Shown piece by piece: positions 5,027 through 12,301 of a DNA stretch of 12,301 nucleotides. The notes beneath the pieces are model-generated. The model worked only from the letters and a program-made list of their open reading frames with translations, was not told the DNA's origin and did no database searches. Within the stretch, counting starts at the first letter, position 1. Each line of letters opens with the position of its first letter. Both the position numbers and the translations under genes were made by a program. Source of the DNA: an uncultured Synergistia bacterium (GTDB taxonomy: Bacteria > Eremiobacterota > SpSt-956 > JAKJGF01); NCBI GenBank assembly GCA_937888925.1, contig CALARM010000597.1, positions 1-12,301 of the forward strand, given 5' to 3'.

Positions 5027-7615
5027 ATGGAAAAGATTAATAAATTAAACTCAGAAGAATTATCGCAACATTTCTGGTATCTTTCAAGTATATTCAGGGG
5101 TACTATGAGTTCTGAACAGGCATCTATATATATATTAAGTCTTATTTTTTTGAAAAGACTTTGTGACAATTCACCAAAAATATTTAATATGTCTCTAAAT
5201 GAAGATTGGAAAAATTTAGTTCAACTTGCAGTCAGTAATAATAATTCAGGTTTAGAAGAAAATTTAATTAGAGTATTTTATCTATTAGATAAAGGCAATA
5301 ATTTATTAGATGGTATTTCTGGCTATTTAAACTTTCGTGGTCTTGGTGCTGAAATAAAACATGCAATAATTTATCTGGATAAGTTTTATTTTACCTTTAG
5401 CTCTGAAATTATTGGGATGGCGTTCAGCTATTTTATTAATGAAAGTTTTTCTAATTATAGAACAGGTTTTGATATTACCCCGCCAGCTTTAGTAAAACTC
5501 ATTGTTAAATTAATCTCTCCTAAAAAAGGAGAAAAATTATATGATCCTGCTATAGGTACAGGAAGTTTTTTTGTAGAAGCTTCAAATTATATTGGAGTGA
5601 ATCCTGATGATCCTGAGGAGATTACTTTTTATGGTCAGGAAATAAATCCGGGAGCGTATTCTATTTGTAAGATGAATTTAATAATGAATGGTATATATAA
5701 TTTTAATATTTCTTCTGGAGATGTAATCTCTACGCCTTGTCATATAAAAGATGGTTATTTGATGCAATTTGATAAAATTCTCTCTCATATACCTTTTAAT
5801 CTACAAATAAGAAATAAGTTGTTAGACGACAGGTATAATCGGTTCAGATATGGTATTCCACCTGCAGGCAGAGGTGATTTTGCCTTTATTCAACATATAA
5901 TTTCGAGTTGTAAAAGAGATGGTCTGGCTGCTATTATTACTTCTCCATCTATAATGTTTTCCAATACTAAATCGGAAAAATTTATAAAAGAACAAATTAT
6001 TAAAGAAGATTTGCTTGATGGAATCATATTTCTACCTGCCAAGATTTTATATTCTACTCAAATAAGTCCTGTTATATTAATACTCAGTAAAAATAAACCG
6101 GAGAAAAGAAAGAATAAGATAATTTTTATAGATTTAAGAGAGAGTTTTGTCAAATACTCTCGTAACAAAAATATGTTGAGTGAAGAGATAATAGAACAAA
6201 TAGTTGAAAAATACAGGGAATATAAAGAGGAAAAGAATTTTTCGAGAATTGTTACACTTTCTGAAATAGAAGAAAACGATTATAGTCTTGATGCCACAAA
6301 ATATTCTGATTTTCTTGTAGATTTTAAAACGGATCTTTCTGCTGAAAGTAAACGCCTGAAAGATGTGGCAGAGTGTATTAGAGGACAATATTTAAATAAC
6401 ACTCCTGAAGATAAAAATGGTATGCCTTATATAAAAATTTCTGAACTTAAGGAAGATATTTTATCTACAAATCTGGTTACTAATGTTATGGACAAAAGAA
6501 AAGTGTTAAATAATAAATCTATTTTATCAAGAAAGGCTATTATAATTGCGCTTGTTGGGAATAAATTAAAACCTACAATTTTTGATCCTGAACAAAGTGA
6601 TATGAAAGAAATAATTCTCTCTAATAATACACTGGCTATAATTCCCGATGATAAATTGATAGATACAGATTATCTTTATTATCGTTTGTATAGCCCGGAA
6701 GTCTTAAAGCAATTTGAGTTAATTCAAAATGGTGTTATGAGAAATATTCATCAGAAAGGTATTGAAAATATTATTATAGTTGTGCCATCTTTTAAAGCTC
6801 AAAAGCAATATATAAGAGATATGAAATCTTCTCTTCTGGAAATAGAAAAATTACGGCATAAAGAGAGAATTTTAACTCTAGAAGCAAGGGATAGTTCTGT
6901 TGAGTCAGAAAAGTCTCTTTTTAGTATTATATCTCATAATATGAGACCAGAATTAAATGAAATGCAAATGAGATTATTTATATTGGAAAAATATCTTAGA
7001 GAGAAAGAGCTTATGGAAGATTTTTGTAGAAAAGATATGAAATTAGAGGAACTTGTTCATAACTTGAATAGAAATCTTTCTAATGCCCAGAATATTTTAA
7101 ATAAAACCAGAGAAATTATAGAATTAACTATAAATGATTGTGATTTTGAAAGAATTAATCTCTCAATATTTTTTAAAGAACTCAATAAGAATTTTTCTGA
7201 ACATTCAGGAGGTAGATATTCTGTAAAATTCAAATCTCCCAGAATCTTTTTAAAATTACATAAATTTTCTTTTGAACAATTATTTGCCAGGTTAATAGAA
7301 AATGCTGAAATACATGGATTTGATTTTACTAATGAAGATAGAAAATATAAAATAGATATCTCCGCAGAAGAGAATACATCTGTTGGTACAGTTGAGATTA
7401 TATATAAAAATAATGGGAAGCCCTTTTTACTTTCCAAAGAAAACTATATAACCCCATTGAAAAAAGGAATAGAAAGTAAAGGAAGTGGTCTTGGAGGATA
7501 TGTTGTTTACAGAGTTGTAAAAGCTCACGGAGGAGATTTGAATATAATTTCTGCTGACGAAGGCATGGAATTGCATATTACTATTCCTAAAATAGGAGAT
7601 GAATATGAAGAATAA
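5027..7615 (+). CDS. HsdM-like pseudo-methylase / TRD / histidine kinase fusion
   Basis: An 862-residue fusion (residue numbers here count from the less likely ATG at 5018). Residues ~10-50 match the helical N-terminus of HsdM (ELSQHFWYLSSIFRG…LIFLKRLCD). A methylase fold follows, with SAM motif I DPAIGTGSFF (176-185) and a GQEIN block, but the catalytic NPPF is SHIPF (256-260), so methyl transfer is probably lost. Residues ~445-620 look like one HsdS target-recognition domain plus its helical spacer. The C-terminus is a histidine kinase: H-box FSIISHNMRPEL with phospho-acceptor His640, helical DHp region, N-box LIENAEIHG (Asn762), G1-like KNNGKPF (797-803) and G2 GSGLGG (822-827). No membrane segments are seen, so it should be a soluble sensor. 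It is first in the sigma-54 operon and overlaps the response regulator by 11 bases. It is much more AT-rich than the methylase genes downstream. The domain order is clear; sensing of DNA methylation state is inference. Confidence 0.9.
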   Translation: MEKINKLNSEELSQHFWYLSSIFRGTMSSEQASIYILSLIFLKRLCDNSPKIFNMSLNEDWKNLVQLAVSNNNSGLEENLIRVFYLLDKGNNLLDGISGYLNFRGLGAEIKHAIIYLDKFYFTFSSEIIGMAFSYFINESFSNYRTGFDITPPALVKLIVKLISPKKGEKLYDPAIGTGSFFVEASNYIGVNPDDPEEITFYGQEINPGAYSICKMNLIMNGIYNFNISSGDVISTPCHIKDGYLMQFDKILSHIPFNLQIRNKLLDDRYNRFRYGIPPAGRGDFAFIQHIISSCKRDGLAAIITSPSIMFSNTKSEKFIKEQIIKEDLLDGIIFLPAKILYSTQISPVILILSKNKPEKRKNKIIFIDLRESFVKYSRNKNMLSEEIIEQIVEKYREYKEEKNFSRIVTLSEIEENDYSLDATKYSDFLVDFKTDLSAESKRLKDVAECIRGQYLNNTPEDKNGMPYIKISELKEDILSTNLVTNVMDKRKVLNNKSILSRKAIIIALVGNKLKPTIFDPEQSDMKEIILSNNTLAIIPDDKLIDTDYLYYRLYSPEVLKQFELIQNGVMRNIHQKGIENIIIVVPSFKAQKQYIRDMKSSLLEIEKLRHKERILTLEARDSSVESEKSLFSIISHNMRPELNEMQMRLFILEKYLREKELMEDFCRKDMKLEELVHNLNRNLSNAQNILNKTREIIELTINDCDFERINLSIFFKELNKNFSEHSGGRYSVKFKSPRIFLKLHKFSFEQLFARLIENAEIHGFDFTNEDRKYKIDISAEENTSVGTVEIIYKNNGKPFLLSKENYITPLKKGIESKGSGLGGYVVYRVVKAHGGDLNIISADEGMELHITIPKIGDEYEE
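7594..7598 (+). promoter_or_regulatory. Shine-Dalgarno of the response regulator
   Basis: AGGAG lies inside the end of the kinase gene, six bases before the ATG at 7605. It abuts the other in-frame ATG at 7599, so 7605 is the better start. Confidence 0.65.
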
Positions 7616-8519
7616 TTTAAAAGTTTTATTTGTTGATGATAATAAGGAATATGGTAAATTATTAAAAATTACCGCTGAAGAATATGATATAGATTTAGAG
7701 TGTAAGACTAACTTAGAAGAGATGATTAACTATCTTTCTATTAATAAATTTAATATTGGAGGAATAATTTTGGATATAAAGTGCAAAAAAACTCCTAACT
7801 CACCGGAAGATGAAAGTTTTATTGGCGCTGCTCTGACTTTTTTACAGGCAAATGAGGAACTTAAGTATATTCCAAGAGTTATATTAACAGGAGATAAGAA
7901 CGGTTATTTTAAATCTGTGGGTAAAATTTTTTCTGATGAGACTTTATTCCATAAAGATTTTCAGGAATTTGACAAATTATTTACGTGTTTAAAGGAAAAA
8001 GCTGAACATCTTGCTTCTTTAAAGTTAAGAGATACATATAAAGATATATTTAATATATTTGAGAAAGACTATTTAGACATTGAAATAGAAAACCATGTTT
8101 TTATTTTATTAAATAATAAAGATAAGAATGAATTAACGGAAATAATAAAAAATCTGGGTTTAATAAGGACAATTCAGGAAAAAATTTTACAAACGTTAAA
8201 TAAAAAAGATAAAAATGTATTACCGAATAATTGTTTTAAACTTAATAAAGATCTCAAATTTTGGGATGCTCATAAACATTTGTCTGGTAATAAAACAAAA
8301 GATAATAATTATAAACCTAAAACAATATCATATTATTCTGGTATTATAGAAACTTTTTCTGAAACTATTTATAAAGTCTCAAGTGATAATGGAGCTCATT
8401 CACCATATGAAAATCCTGATTATTATCCTACAAAATACACAGTTCAAAGCCTTACTTTCGCTTTAATGGATCTTTTGAAGTGGTTTGAGGCCAGGATGGA
8501 TAATATAACCAATAGTTAA
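7605..8519 (+). CDS. Response regulator: CheY-like receiver with unknown C-terminal effector
   Basis: A 304-residue protein. Residues ~5-130 form a receiver with all key residues: acidic pair Asp11-Asp12 (LFVDDN), phospho-acceptor Asp57 (IILDIK), Thr95 (VILTGD) and Lys117 (FHKDF). It should accept phosphate from His640 of the overlapping kinase gene. The remaining ~170 residues are not a recognisable DNA-binding, GGDEF or other standard output. They are mostly helical and Lys/Asn-rich, ending in a conserved-looking segment (SSDNGAHSPYENP, then TFALMDLLKWFEARM). That last part is loosely reminiscent of HEPN/DUF4145-like helical domains, but the R-x4-6-H ribonuclease motif is not visible. It may act on the methylases or the ATPase encoded next door, or be a toxic effector. 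The AT-rich composition matches the kinase gene. Receiver assignment is firm; output function is unknown. Confidence 0.87.
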   Translation: MKNNLKVLFVDDNKEYGKLLKITAEEYDIDLECKTNLEEMINYLSINKFNIGGIILDIKCKKTPNSPEDESFIGAALTFLQANEELKYIPRVILTGDKNGYFKSVGKIFSDETLFHKDFQEFDKLFTCLKEKAEHLASLKLRDTYKDIFNIFEKDYLDIEIENHVFILLNNKDKNELTEIIKNLGLIRTIQEKILQTLNKKDKNVLPNNCFKLNKDLKFWDAHKHLSGNKTKDNNYKPKTISYYSGIIETFSETIYKVSSDNGAHSPYENPDYYPTKYTVQSLTFALMDLLKWFEARMDNITNS

Positions 8520-8521
8520 AT

Positions 8522-8526
8522 GGAGG
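8522..8526 (+). promoter_or_regulatory. Shine-Dalgarno of the first HsdM gene
   Basis: GGAGG lies five bases before the ATG at 8532. The earlier in-frame ATG at 8520 overlaps this site and directly follows the previous stop codon, so it is not the likely start. Confidence 0.75.
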
Positions 8527-8531
8527 AAAAA

Positions 8532-10016
8532 ATGTCGAAAATAACTCTTTCTCAGTTAGAGCAATACTTATGGGATGCGGCAAATATTCTCAGAGGCCCG
8601 GTTGATGCATCGGATTTTAAAACCTATATATTTCCAATGTTATTCTTCAAAAGAATTTCAGACGTATATGATGAAGAATATCAGGAAGCACTGATTGAAT
8701 CAGAGGGAGATATAGAATATGCTTCTTTCTCGGAAAATCATCGTTTTCAAATTCCTGAAGGATGCCACTGGCGTGATGTAAGAGAACAGACAGTCAATGT
8801 GGGTCAGTCTCTTACCGGAGCTTTAAGAAAAATAGAAAAAGCAAATCCAGATAACCTTTACGGCATCTTCGGCGATGCTCAATGGACAAATAAAGAAAGG
8901 TTTCCTGACAGCCTTCTTCTTAAACTTATAGAACATTTTTCTATGTATAATCTTTTCAATTCCAATGTAGAACCTGATATAGCAGGTCAGGCCTATGAAT
9001 ATTTGATAAAGAAATTTGCAGATCTTTCAAATAAAAAAGCCGGAGAATTTTATACTCCCAGAAGTGTAGTCAGACTTATGACTATGATTTTAAATCCTGA
9101 TGAAAAAGACACTATCTATGACCCTGCCTGCGGTACAGGAGGTATGTTGCTTGAAGCTGTCAATCAGGTTAAAGAAAAGGGAGGAGACATAAGGACTATG
9201 AAACTCTACGGACAGGAGAAAAATCTTACTACTTCTGCCATTGCCCGTATGAACCTTATTCTCCATGGCCTGGAAGATTTTAATATAGTAAGAAAAGATA
9301 CTCTCAGAGAGCCGGCTTTTTTTGAAGGAGATAAACCTGCAATCTTTGATTGTGTGATAGCAAATCCTCCTTTCTCTCTGAAAAACTGGGGATATGAACT
9401 GTGGCAGAATGATCCCTACGGCAGAAATTTTGCCGGTCTTCCACCTAAAACAAATGGCGATTATGCCTGGGTTCAGCATATGATTTCTTCCATAGCAAAA
9501 CCTGACGGAAGAATGGCTGTTGTTCTGCCTCATGGTGTGCTTTTCCGTATGGGAACAGAAGGTACTATAAGAGAAAAAATACTGGAAAGAGATCTTCTGG
9601 AAGCTGTTATCGGTCTTGCGCCCAATCTTTTTTACGGAACAGGACTTGCTGCCTGTATTCTGATTTTCAGAAATAAAAAGCCTTTTCATAAAAAACATAA
9701 AGTTCTTTTTATAGATTCTTCCGGCATATATCAGAAAGGAAGAGACCAGAACAGTCTTCTGGATGAACATATACAGAAGATATATAGCTTATATAAAGAT
9801 TATAAAGATGTGTATGGTTTTTCAAAAACAGCTACTCTTGAAGAAATAAAAGAGCATGACTGTAACCTGAACATTCCTCTCTATGTGGAACCTGTAATAG
9901 AAGAAGAGGAAATTTCCCTGGAAGAAGCCTTTGCAGATTTCAAAAAATCTGTCGAAGAAAGTTTTCTTGCAGAGGAAAAATTGAAATCTCTTCTTGTAAA
10001 GGAGGGACTTATGTAA
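8532..10016 (+). CDS. hsdM: Type I restriction-modification methylase subunit (HsdM), copy 1
   Basis: An N6-adenine DNA methyltransferase subunit of 494 residues, the normal length for HsdM. The N-terminal helical domain (LEQYLWDAANILRG…LFFKRISDVYDEEY) is followed by the Rossmann methylase domain, with SAM motif I DPACGTGGM (residues 197-205) and catalytic NPPF (278-281), both intact. The GEFYTPRSVV segment before motif I is typical of the family. In a type I system it would work as a dimer with an HsdS specificity subunit, modifying host DNA in the cytoplasm; no complete hsdS is present in this window. It follows the response regulator with a 12-base gap and overlaps the next methylase by one base. 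It is clearly paralogous to that gene (about 70% identical over the first ~127 aligned residues, counted by eye). Its G+C is noticeably higher than in the kinase and regulator genes. Confidence 0.95.
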   Translation: MSKITLSQLEQYLWDAANILRGPVDASDFKTYIFPMLFFKRISDVYDEEYQEALIESEGDIEYASFSENHRFQIPEGCHWRDVREQTVNVGQSLTGALRKIEKANPDNLYGIFGDAQWTNKERFPDSLLLKLIEHFSMYNLFNSNVEPDIAGQAYEYLIKKFADLSNKKAGEFYTPRSVVRLMTMILNPDEKDTIYDPACGTGGMLLEAVNQVKEKGGDIRTMKLYGQEKNLTTSAIARMNLILHGLEDFNIVRKDTLREPAFFEGDKPAIFDCVIANPPFSLKNWGYELWQNDPYGRNFAGLPPKTNGDYAWVQHMISSIAKPDGRMAVVLPHGVLFRMGTEGTIREKILERDLLEAVIGLAPNLFYGTGLAACILIFRNKKPFHKKHKVLFIDSSGIYQKGRDQNSLLDEHIQKIYSLYKDYKDVYGFSKTATLEEIKEHDCNLNIPLYVEPVIEEEEISLEEAFADFKKSVEESFLAEEKLKSLLVKEGLM

Positions 10017-11500
10017 TGAGTATTTCTCAGAAGGAACTTGAGTCTTATCTCTGGGGTGCGGCAGAACTTCTCCGGGGTAATATGGATGCCGGCGAGTACA
10101 AGCAATTCATCTTCCCTGTACTTTTTTATAAGAGAATCTGTGATGTTTATGATGAAGAATATGAAAAAGCACTGGAAGAATCAGATGGTGATATAGAATA
10201 TGCAAAATTCAGAGAAAACCATCGTTTTCAGATACCGGAAGGATTTCACTGGAATGATGTGAGAGAGATAACCAAGGACGTTGGATATTCTTTACAGAAG
10301 GCAATGAGAGAGATTGAGAAAGCAAATCCTGATGTTTTATACGGTATTTTCGGTGATGCCCAGTGGACAAACAAAGAGCGTCTTTCTGATGAAACCCTGA
10401 GAGATCTGATAGAGCATTTTTCTTCTGTCAGATTGACTCTGGAAGAAGTTCCACAGGATAAACTCGGAGAGTCCTATGAGTATTTAATCAAGAAATTTGC
10501 CGATGACAGCGGTCATACTGCTGCAGAATTTTATACAAACAGAACTCTGGTAAAGTTAATGACTTTAATTATGGATCCTCAGCCGGAAGAATCTGTTTAC
10601 GACCCCACCTGCGGTTCAGGAGGTATGCTTCTTGCCTGTGCCTTACAACTGAAAGAACAGGATAAGGAATACAGAAGTCTTAAATTATACGGCCAGGAAA
10701 TAAATCTTATTACTTCCTCTATAGCCCGTATGAATCTATTTCTTCATGGTATTGAAGATTTTGAAATCGCAAGAAGAGATACCCTTGCAAAGCCGGCTTT
10801 TATTGAGAATGACAGATTAATGCAGTTCAATGTAATCCTTGCAAATCCTCCATATTCGATTAATAAATGGAACAGAGAACTATGGACAAATGACCCATGG
10901 GGAAGAAATATTTATGGGGTTCCACCACAGGGAAGAGCAGATTATGCTTTCTTTCAGCATATTATAAAGAGTATGGATCCAGATATGGGAAGATGTGCAA
11001 TACTTTTTCCTCATGGCGTATTATTCAGGGATGAAGAGCAAAAGATGAGAGAAAAGCTTGTAGAAGATGATGTAATTGATTGTATTCTGGGGCTTGGGCC
11101 GAATCTTTTTTATAATTCTCCGATGGAGGCCTGTGTGATATTCTGTAATATGAATAAAGAGAAAAAGAAGAAAAGGCGAATACTATTCATTAATGCAGTA
11201 AATGAAATAACAAGAGAAAAAGCACAGAGTTTTCTAAAAGATGAACATATACAGAAAATATATAAGGCTTATAAGGAATATAAGGACATTGAAGATTTTA
11301 CAAAAGTTGTTTCTATTGATGACATTAAAAAGAATGACTCTAATTTGAGTATAAATCTATATGTGAGGCCGAAATCGGAAAGATCTGAAGTTGAAGACTT
11401 ACCACTTGAGGAAGTTATTTCAGACTGGCTGAAAAGTTCGAAAGAGCTTAAGGAATCTGTGAATGATCTGTTTAAAATTTTAAAGGAAGTTGGTCTGTAA
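10016..11500 (+). CDS. hsdM: Type I restriction-modification methylase subunit (HsdM), copy 2
   Basis: A second HsdM of 494 residues, starting at ATG 10016 in a TAATG overlap with copy 1, with GGAGGG at 10001-10006 as ribosome-binding site. The family N-terminus (LESYLWGAAELLRG…LFYKRICDVYDEEY) precedes SAM motif I DPTCGSGGM (196-204) and catalytic NPPY (277-280), so it too should be an active adenine methylase subunit. AAEFYTNRTLVK replaces the more usual EFYTPR before motif I. The similarity to copy 1 covers the whole length, including the late DEHIQKIY…YKDYKD-like block, while the last ~40 residues diverge, as expected if they contact different partners. The two could form a heterodimer or serve separate specificity subunits. 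The downstream ATPase begins within its stop codon. Confidence 0.95.
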   Translation: MSISQKELESYLWGAAELLRGNMDAGEYKQFIFPVLFYKRICDVYDEEYEKALEESDGDIEYAKFRENHRFQIPEGFHWNDVREITKDVGYSLQKAMREIEKANPDVLYGIFGDAQWTNKERLSDETLRDLIEHFSSVRLTLEEVPQDKLGESYEYLIKKFADDSGHTAAEFYTNRTLVKLMTLIMDPQPEESVYDPTCGSGGMLLACALQLKEQDKEYRSLKLYGQEINLITSSIARMNLFLHGIEDFEIARRDTLAKPAFIENDRLMQFNVILANPPYSINKWNRELWTNDPWGRNIYGVPPQGRADYAFFQHIIKSMDPDMGRCAILFPHGVLFRDEEQKMREKLVEDDVIDCILGLGPNLFYNSPMEACVIFCNMNKEKKKKRRILFINAVNEITREKAQSFLKDEHIQKIYKAYKEYKDIEDFTKVVSIDDIKKNDSNLSINLYVRPKSERSEVEDLPLEEVISDWLKSSKELKESVNDLFKILKEVGL

Positions 11501-12254
11501 TGGATATAAAAGATCTTGGAATAGCGAACTACAGAAGTTTTGATTCTGAAGGAGTATTGATTGAAGATTTAGGGCGTATTAATGTTTTTGTTGGGAAAAA
11601 TAATTCTGGGAAATCGAATGTTTTGAGATATTTAAAGTCAATCTCTGAAAAGATACATTACCTCTCTGATGATAGAAACTTTACAGAACTAAATTTTAGG
11701 CATGTATCAGAAGATAGTTATCAGAAAAAAGATAGTTATCCAGAATTAATTATTAAAACATATGCAAAAAATATATACGAAGCATCAAAGAAAAGAAAAT
11801 ATGACTCTCCGCAATTTGAAAATTTTTGGAATAAAGATGACGTATTAACTTTCAAAATCAATTTCTTTAAATCGGAAACTTTTTTTATTAAAAGTCCAAT
11901 TGAAGATTTAAATGAAGAAAAACTGTCAAATATAAAAGAATTATTTTCTGATATACCAACAGCAAAAAGAATATTACGTTTGATCTTAATAGAATATTTG
12001 AAAAGGTTTACTAATTTAATATATATACCTTCTTTCAGAGAAATAATTCAGCACCCAATAGAGATTAACGTAGATAATAATCTTATAAGCGATATACAAA
12101 ACGAAATATATGAAAAAGAAAAATTAGAAAAATTAAACAAATTAGGAAATAACATTTATTCTGTAGATATTTTGATTAGATATTTATTAAAAGAAGGTTT
12201 TGAGAAAGAAGAAATTATAAAAGTTTTGGAACATGCCGAAAATTTTATTGTAGA
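11500..12254 (+). CDS. AAA/OLD-like ATPase, N-terminal part (cut by contig end)
   Basis: ATG at 11500 shares a base with the stop of the second HsdM (TAATG), with AAGGAAG at 11483-11489 as a plausible ribosome-binding site. About 251 genuine residues are visible before adapter sequence begins. The start (DLGIANYRSF, then INVFVGKNNSGKSN at ~26-39) is the beta strand plus Walker A of the ABC/SMC-like AAA ATPases seen in OLD, GajA, AriA and many defence genes. A later IYIPSFREI (residues ~174-182) is also typical of this group. Walker B, the signature motif and any C-terminal TOPRIM or nuclease domain would lie beyond the contig end. In type I operons such ATPases are frequent accessory genes. 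The exact family cannot be decided from this half. Confidence 0.85.
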
Positions 12255-12301
12255 AGATCGGAAGAGCACACGTCTGAACTCCAGTCACGAGTGGATATCT
12301 C
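12255..12301 (+). other. Illumina TruSeq adapter plus index (sequencing artefact)
   Basis: From 12255 the sequence is A followed by GATCGGAAGAGC…, reading through the standard TruSeq index-adapter sequence ending CCAGTCAC (12281-12288), then an 8-base index GAGTGGAT (12289-12296), then the adapter continuation ATCTC. It is read in frame with the ATPase and would add the false peptide tail RKSTRLNSSHEWIS. It marks the true end of assembled biological sequence. Confidence 0.97.

Noticed and set aside
8364..8519. HEPN ribonuclease domain at the end of the response regulator
   Set aside because: The helical context and NGAH segment are suggestive, but the Arg of the R-x4-6-H motif is absent, so no call was made.
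8520..8531. ATG at 8520 as the start of the first HsdM gene
   Set aside because: The ATG overlaps the GGAGG ribosome-binding site that serves the ATG at 8532.
9090..9770. 226-codon open frame on the minus strand
   Set aside because: It lies wholly inside the first HsdM gene, whose motifs are all intact on the + strand. The minus-strand product shows no recognisable domain; it is a shadow frame.
12255..12301. Apparent C-terminal tail of the ATPase
   Set aside because: The sequence is TruSeq adapter plus index, so the peptide is an artefact.
1..12301. CRISPR array, tRNA/rRNA, transposase or integrase
   Set aside because: A CARF domain prompted a look for CRISPR, but I saw no regularly spaced repeats, and no recognisable RNA genes or mobile-element genes.

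Overview
The window is an AT-rich bacterial fragment, probably from a metagenome-assembled or draft genome. Two things suggest a diderm (Gram-negative-type) anaerobe-like organism, but nothing here fixes the taxon: a bacterial alpha-2-macroglobulin C-terminus at the left edge, and a sigma-54 regulatory circuit. The right edge is a true contig end: the last ~47 bases are Illumina TruSeq adapter plus index, not biology.

Layout, all confident genes on the + strand. Positions 3-809 hold the end of an alpha-2-macroglobulin-like gene. Positions 810-1213 are non-coding, with a strong 12-bp inverted repeat and a possible decayed minus-strand ORF. Positions 1214-2731 encode a sigma-54 activator (bEBP) with an RtcR-like CARF sensor. 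A UvrD/Rep-type helicase (2728-4791) overlaps it by 4 bases. A 226-bp gap follows, with an AT-only hairpin, TTATAA repeats and a textbook -24/-12 sigma-54 promoter (4970-4985). Next comes a tightly packed operon: an unusual fusion of HsdM-like methylase, HsdS-like TRD and histidine kinase (5027-7615); a response regulator with an unrecognised C-terminal domain (7605-8519); two tandem, intact HsdM methylase subunits (8532-10016 and 10016-11500); and an AAA/OLD-like ATPase (from 11500, cut by the contig end).

The interesting system is the whole set from 1214 rightwards. I infer a restriction-modification-like or anti-phage locus with two control layers. The first is transcriptional: the CARF-bEBP senses a nucleotide or RNA-end-like ligand and fires the sigma-54 promoter. 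The second is post-translational: the methylase-like sensor of the kinase has kept its SAM-binding motif but lost its NPPF catalytic motif (SHIPF instead), and its TRD could read DNA target sites and pass a phosphoryl signal to the adjacent response regulator. The kinase and regulator genes are visibly more AT-rich than the two HsdM genes, so the locus looks assembled from modules. The specificity (HsdS) and restriction (HsdR) subunits expected of a type I system are not in the window and may lie beyond the contig end.
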